Below are positions 7,390 through 9,004 of a DNA stretch of 9,004 bases, piece after piece. The DNA comes from an uncultured Eggerthellaceae bacterium (GTDB lineage Bacteria; Actinomycetota; Coriobacteriia; Coriobacteriales; Eggerthellaceae). The translations under genes and the position numbers were made by a program. Numbering within the stretch: position 1 is the stretch's first letter; each line of letters starts with the position of its first letter. The DNA lies in the NCBI GenBank assembly GCA_934645125.1, contig CAKUDT010000041.1, positions 1-9,004 on the forward strand, written 5' to 3'. The notes under the pieces were generated by a model. It ran no database searches. It had not been told where the DNA came from and saw nothing but the letters and a program-made list of their open reading frames with translations.

Positions 7390-7477
7390 TTGTTGACAAA
7401 CTACCCCACCTTTTGTCAACAATTGACCGCGCAAATCCCAATTGCCAAAGATCATCAGCCACAACAATTGTTGACAA
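7390..7477. repeat. Three TTGTTGACAA repeats, two forming a 17-bp inverted pair
   Basis: TTGTTGACAA occurs at 7390-7399 and 7468-7477, and its reverse complement at 7413-7422. Copies 2 and 3 extend to a perfect 17-bp inverted repeat: 7409-7425 against CAATTGTTGACAAAAGG at 7465-7481. Each copy is itself a dyad, TTGT-TG-ACAA. CAATTG also occurs three times (7420, 7439, 7465). Each copy contains TTGACA, but no -10 lies at a suitable distance on either strand, so these look like regulator sites rather than -35 boxes. Confidence 0.6.
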
Positions 7478-7522
7478 AAGGCGAAGGAAAGATCCTGAAG
7501 CCATCGCAACGGCCTTCGCCTT
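7478..7522. repeat. 10-bp inverted repeat upstream of the exporter
   Basis: AAGGCGAAGG (7478-7487) and CCTTCGCCTT (7513-7522) are perfect inverted copies 25 nt apart. The left arm overlaps by four bases the end of the 17-bp inverted repeat arm at 7465-7481, so the two cruciforms or RNA hairpins could not form together. No T-run follows, so this is not a typical terminator. Confidence 0.45.
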
Positions 7523-7582
7523 CCCGATTCCCCCTTTGGCAAGCCCGTAAACAGAAGGCAACATTTCCCCGACAAGCCGCAC

Positions 7583-7595
7583 TATAATGACCTGC
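7583..7595 (+). promoter_or_regulatory. TATAAT -10 seven bases from ATG: leaderless promoter of the exporter
   Basis: A perfect TATAAT hexamer occupies 7583-7588, and ATG 7596 begins 7 nt after its last base. Transcription would thus start at or next to the A of the start codon. No Shine-Dalgarno precedes either ATG (7587 or 7596). No good -35 is seen near 7560. This spacing is the standard leaderless arrangement in actinobacteria. Confidence 0.6.
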
Positions 7596-8480
7596 ATGAA
7601 CAACACGCGCTCGTCATATCTTTGCATTGCACTGGCCGCCACCTGCTGGGGGCTTATCGGCCTGGCAAATCGCAATCTTATTGCGGAGGGTTTCACACCC
7701 CTTATGCTTGTGGCTATCCGCCCCACTGTTGCTGTGGTAATTTTCTTTGTTGCGCTGCTACTCACGGACCGAGCGGCACTGCGTATTCGCCTGAAGGATC
7801 TTTGGTGTTTTGTAGGCACGGGCGTTTTGAGCCTAACGATGTTCAATTTCTGCTATACCACGGCGCAAACATACATGAGTTTATCCGCCGCCGTAGTCCT
7901 TTTGTATACTGCGCCGTTTTTCGTGGTGATCATCTCTGCGCCCTTATTCAAAGAACGCATTACGCCGCTCAAGGTTGTCGCATTATTTTTAGTGATGGCG
8001 GGCGCGGTATGCTCTTCAGGTCTAATTGAATCGGGTGCGTCGTTTTCCCTGATAGGAGTCTTGCTGGGCATCATGTCAGGCTTCGGATACGCCCTTTACA
8101 GCATCTTTGGGCGCTTTGCCCTGCAGAAGGGGTACAGCTCGAATACTGTGTCGTTTTACACGTTTTTATTCTCGGCTGCAGCATCGCTTGCACTCAACGC
8201 AACTGCGCCGCTACCCGCTGCAGAAGCGACACCCGCCGCGGTGGGATGGTGCCTGTTTTTGGGCATCATCTGCTGTCTTGTGCCGTATGCGCTGTACACA
8301 AAAGGCCTGGCGAACGTGGAAAACGGACGCGCCTCGGTCATCGCTTCGCTGGAAGTGGTTGTTGCCAGCCTGGTGAGCGTGGCAATTTTTCACGAGCCGG
8401 TCAGCGCAACAAGCATCCCGGGCGTGGCGCTTGTTATCGCCGGCATTGTGGTTATGAACGTCAAAGCAACCCAAAAATGA
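7596..8480 (+). CDS. EamA/DMT-superfamily transporter, ten-helix inner-membrane exporter
   Basis: This is a hydrophobic protein of 294 residues from ATG 7596 (297 from the ATG at 7587). About ten membrane helices can be read, in two homologous halves of five, as in EamA (RhaT/YdcZ-like drug/metabolite) transporters. Numbering from 7596, the helices are near 9-25, 33-57, 69-87, 93-115, 124-144, 149-169, 182-204, 215-235, 244-264 and 269-289. The first repeat holds AAVVLLYTAPFFVVIISAPL and the second holds ASVIASLEVVVASLVSVAIF followed by HEPVSATSIPGVALVIAGIV. Both are the family's signature end-of-repeat helices. Length is normal for the family (about 290-300). I prefer 7596 because the TATAAT overlaps the first ATG, making a leaderless start likely. 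Members export amino acids, metabolites or drugs; the substrate cannot be read from sequence. The gene diverges from the XRE regulator and may be under its control. Confidence 0.88.
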   Translation: MNNTRSSYLCIALAATCWGLIGLANRNLIAEGFTPLMLVAIRPTVAVVIFFVALLLTDRAALRIRLKDLWCFVGTGVLSLTMFNFCYTTAQTYMSLSAAVVLLYTAPFFVVIISAPLFKERITPLKVVALFLVMAGAVCSSGLIESGASFSLIGVLLGIMSGFGYALYSIFGRFALQKGYSSNTVSFYTFLFSAAASLALNATAPLPAAEATPAAVGWCLFLGIICCLVPYALYTKGLANVENGRASVIASLEVVVASLVSVAIFHEPVSATSIPGVALVIAGIVVMNVKATQK

Positions 8481-8729
8481 CGAACGGCCACTTGAATCTG
8501 CACTCACTCTTTATCAACTGTTGCCGCAAGTAGATCGCGCAACTCAGGATGCCCGTCGACAAGGGTTGAGCCGAACTGCGACGTTTTGGATAAGTTGAGC
8601 GGGCCACAAACACAAAGAAGCATTATCCAAGCGGAGTCGTAAGGCGAACCCTTACCGACAGGCATCCCTTCACAGCCCCACCTTCTTTGGAAATCACCAA
8701 GTTGCAGGGCATCTTGTCGGAAAAAGAGC
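8481..8729. other. Non-coding or degenerate stretch after the exporter
   Basis: I see no convincing gene and no intrinsic terminator for the exporter. A minus-strand frame (8788-8504) ends in a protein-like tail, NLSKTSQFGSTLVDGHPELR then DLLAATVDKE, but its upstream part runs through the 28-bp repeat and lacks a clear ribosome-binding site. It may be a remnant or chance. An 8-bp inverted repeat, TTGGATAA (8586-8593) and TTATCCAA (8623-8630), is present. Confidence 0.4.
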
Positions 8730-8904
8730 CCCAATGTGCAAAATATTCCTGTTCGGGACAGGTGAAAGCAGTCCTGAGTAGTATTCATCTGCTGCCTGCG
8801 ATTTGCGACCTGGGCTTTTGCGAGTCTGCACCGATCTTAGCGGGGATGCTCGAATCGCAAATGCTCCCCAAGGTACCCCGAACAGGAATATTTTGCACAT
8901 TGGG
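8730..8904. repeat. 175-bp element bounded by a 28-bp perfect inverted repeat
   Basis: The arm at 8730-8757 begins CCCAATGTGCAAAATATTCC and ends TGTTCGGG. The arm at 8877-8904 is its exact reverse complement over all 28 bases. The 119-bp interior has no gene; it holds a shorter inverted pair, ATTTGCGA and TCGCAAAT, and a GGGGA...TCCCC pair around 8842-8869. Identical terminal arms and small size suggest a MITE-like or repetitive extragenic element. No clear target-site duplication flanks it: the left side reads GAAAAAGAGC and the right side ACGAAAAAAA. A long-loop hairpin with a regulatory role is the alternative. Reading through these arms produces spurious small frames containing RTGIFCTLG. 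Confidence 0.6.
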
Positions 8905-9004
8905 ACGAAAAAAACGACAACATGCCACCGACAAGCCCAAATGTATGCATCGAATCGCAAGTACACTACAAGCAAACATGAAAAATCCGAGACACACGTA
9001 GCAC
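8905..9004. other. Right edge, no feature seen
   Basis: The last 100 bases contain an A-rich start and no supported gene, hairpin or promoter. Frames that run through it share the 28-bp repeat arm and lack coding signals. Confidence 0.4.

Larger units (their letters stand above)
7250..7595. other. 346-bp divergent intergenic region rich in dyads, no gene
   Basis: No credible coding frame is present; the short frames here lack protein-like composition and ribosome-binding sites. The regulator-proximal half (about 7260-7390) is very AT-rich. The exporter-proximal half (about 7400-7580) is near the coding average. It contains the TAGCTAA palindromes, the TTGTTGACAA repeats, the 10-bp inverted repeat and the two candidate -10 elements listed separately. 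Confidence 0.7.

Noticed and set aside
7393..7476. TTGACA hexamers as -35 promoter boxes
   Set aside because: TTGACA occurs at 7393-7398, 7471-7476 and on the minus strand at 7419-7414, but no -10-like hexamer lies 16-18 bp downstream of any of them. The exporter's TATAAT at 7583 is too far away.
7390..7481. CRISPR array
   Set aside because: There are only three short copies, in mixed orientation and with unequal spacers. No cas gene is nearby.
8521..8545. Intrinsic terminator after the exporter (GTTGC...GCAAC)
   Set aside because: The stem has only five pairs, then mismatches, and no T-run follows.
8504..8788. Minus-strand 94-codon frame as a real gene
   Set aside because: Its N-terminal third is translated 28-bp repeat, there is no clear SD, and no family is recognised. 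The last 30 residues look protein-like, so a remnant remains possible.
8687..9001. Plus-strand 104-codon frame and overlapping minus frames at the right end
   Set aside because: They run through both arms of the inverted repeat, giving RTGIFCTLG-type peptides in several frames. This is a by-product of the repeat.

Overview
The window looks like chromosomal DNA from a Gram-positive, medium-GC anaerobe, most likely an actinomycete of class Coriobacteriia (Eggerthella/Slackia-like). I infer this from the pairing of very large secreted modular proteins (BspA-type leucine-rich repeats, FIVAR helical modules, S8 peptidase), the mixed-GC codon use, and a leaderless-looking gene start. The taxonomic call is an inference and not a proof. 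I see no rRNA, tRNA, CRISPR array, prophage or transposase gene.

Layout. Positions 1-2657 (minus strand) hold the first 885 codons of a secreted leucine-rich-repeat surface protein that runs off the left edge. Just upstream of it, 2721-6500 (minus) encodes the body of a very large bacillopeptidase-F-like subtilisin with an intact catalytic triad, two CnaB-like modules, Ig-like domains and three C-terminal FIVAR-like helical modules. Its signal peptide is present (about 6544-6430) but lies in a different reading frame from the body. The gene therefore carries an N-terminal frameshift, or there is a one-base sequence error. Positions 6827-7249 (minus) encode a small XRE/HipB-like helix-turn-helix regulator with no HipA partner in view. 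Positions 7596-8480 (plus; alternative start 7587) encode a ten-helix EamA/DMT-family exporter, divergent from the regulator. Positions 8481-9004 have no convincing gene but contain a 28-bp perfect inverted repeat with arms about 120 bp apart, possibly a small non-autonomous (MITE-like) or REP-like element.

How the parts may work together. The peptidase and the LRR protein sit in tandem 63 bp apart on one strand, are both exported, and share FIVAR-like modules. They probably form one surface/extracellular unit, although neither shows an anchor within the window. The regulator and transporter are divergent, and the roughly 340 bp between them is unusually rich in dyads. Three copies of a TAGCTAA...TTAGCTA palindrome occur at a near-constant 63-64 bp pitch, the first covering the regulator's start codon. 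Three copies of TTGTTGACAA follow, two of which form a 17-bp perfect inverted repeat, and then a 10-bp inverted repeat. The likeliest reading is an autoregulated regulator with cooperative operator sites, plus a second site type that may control the exporter.

Nothing here is clearly a new defence or biosynthetic system. The items most worth follow-up are the regularly phased operator array, the out-of-frame signal peptide, the leaderless exporter promoter and the 28-bp inverted repeat.
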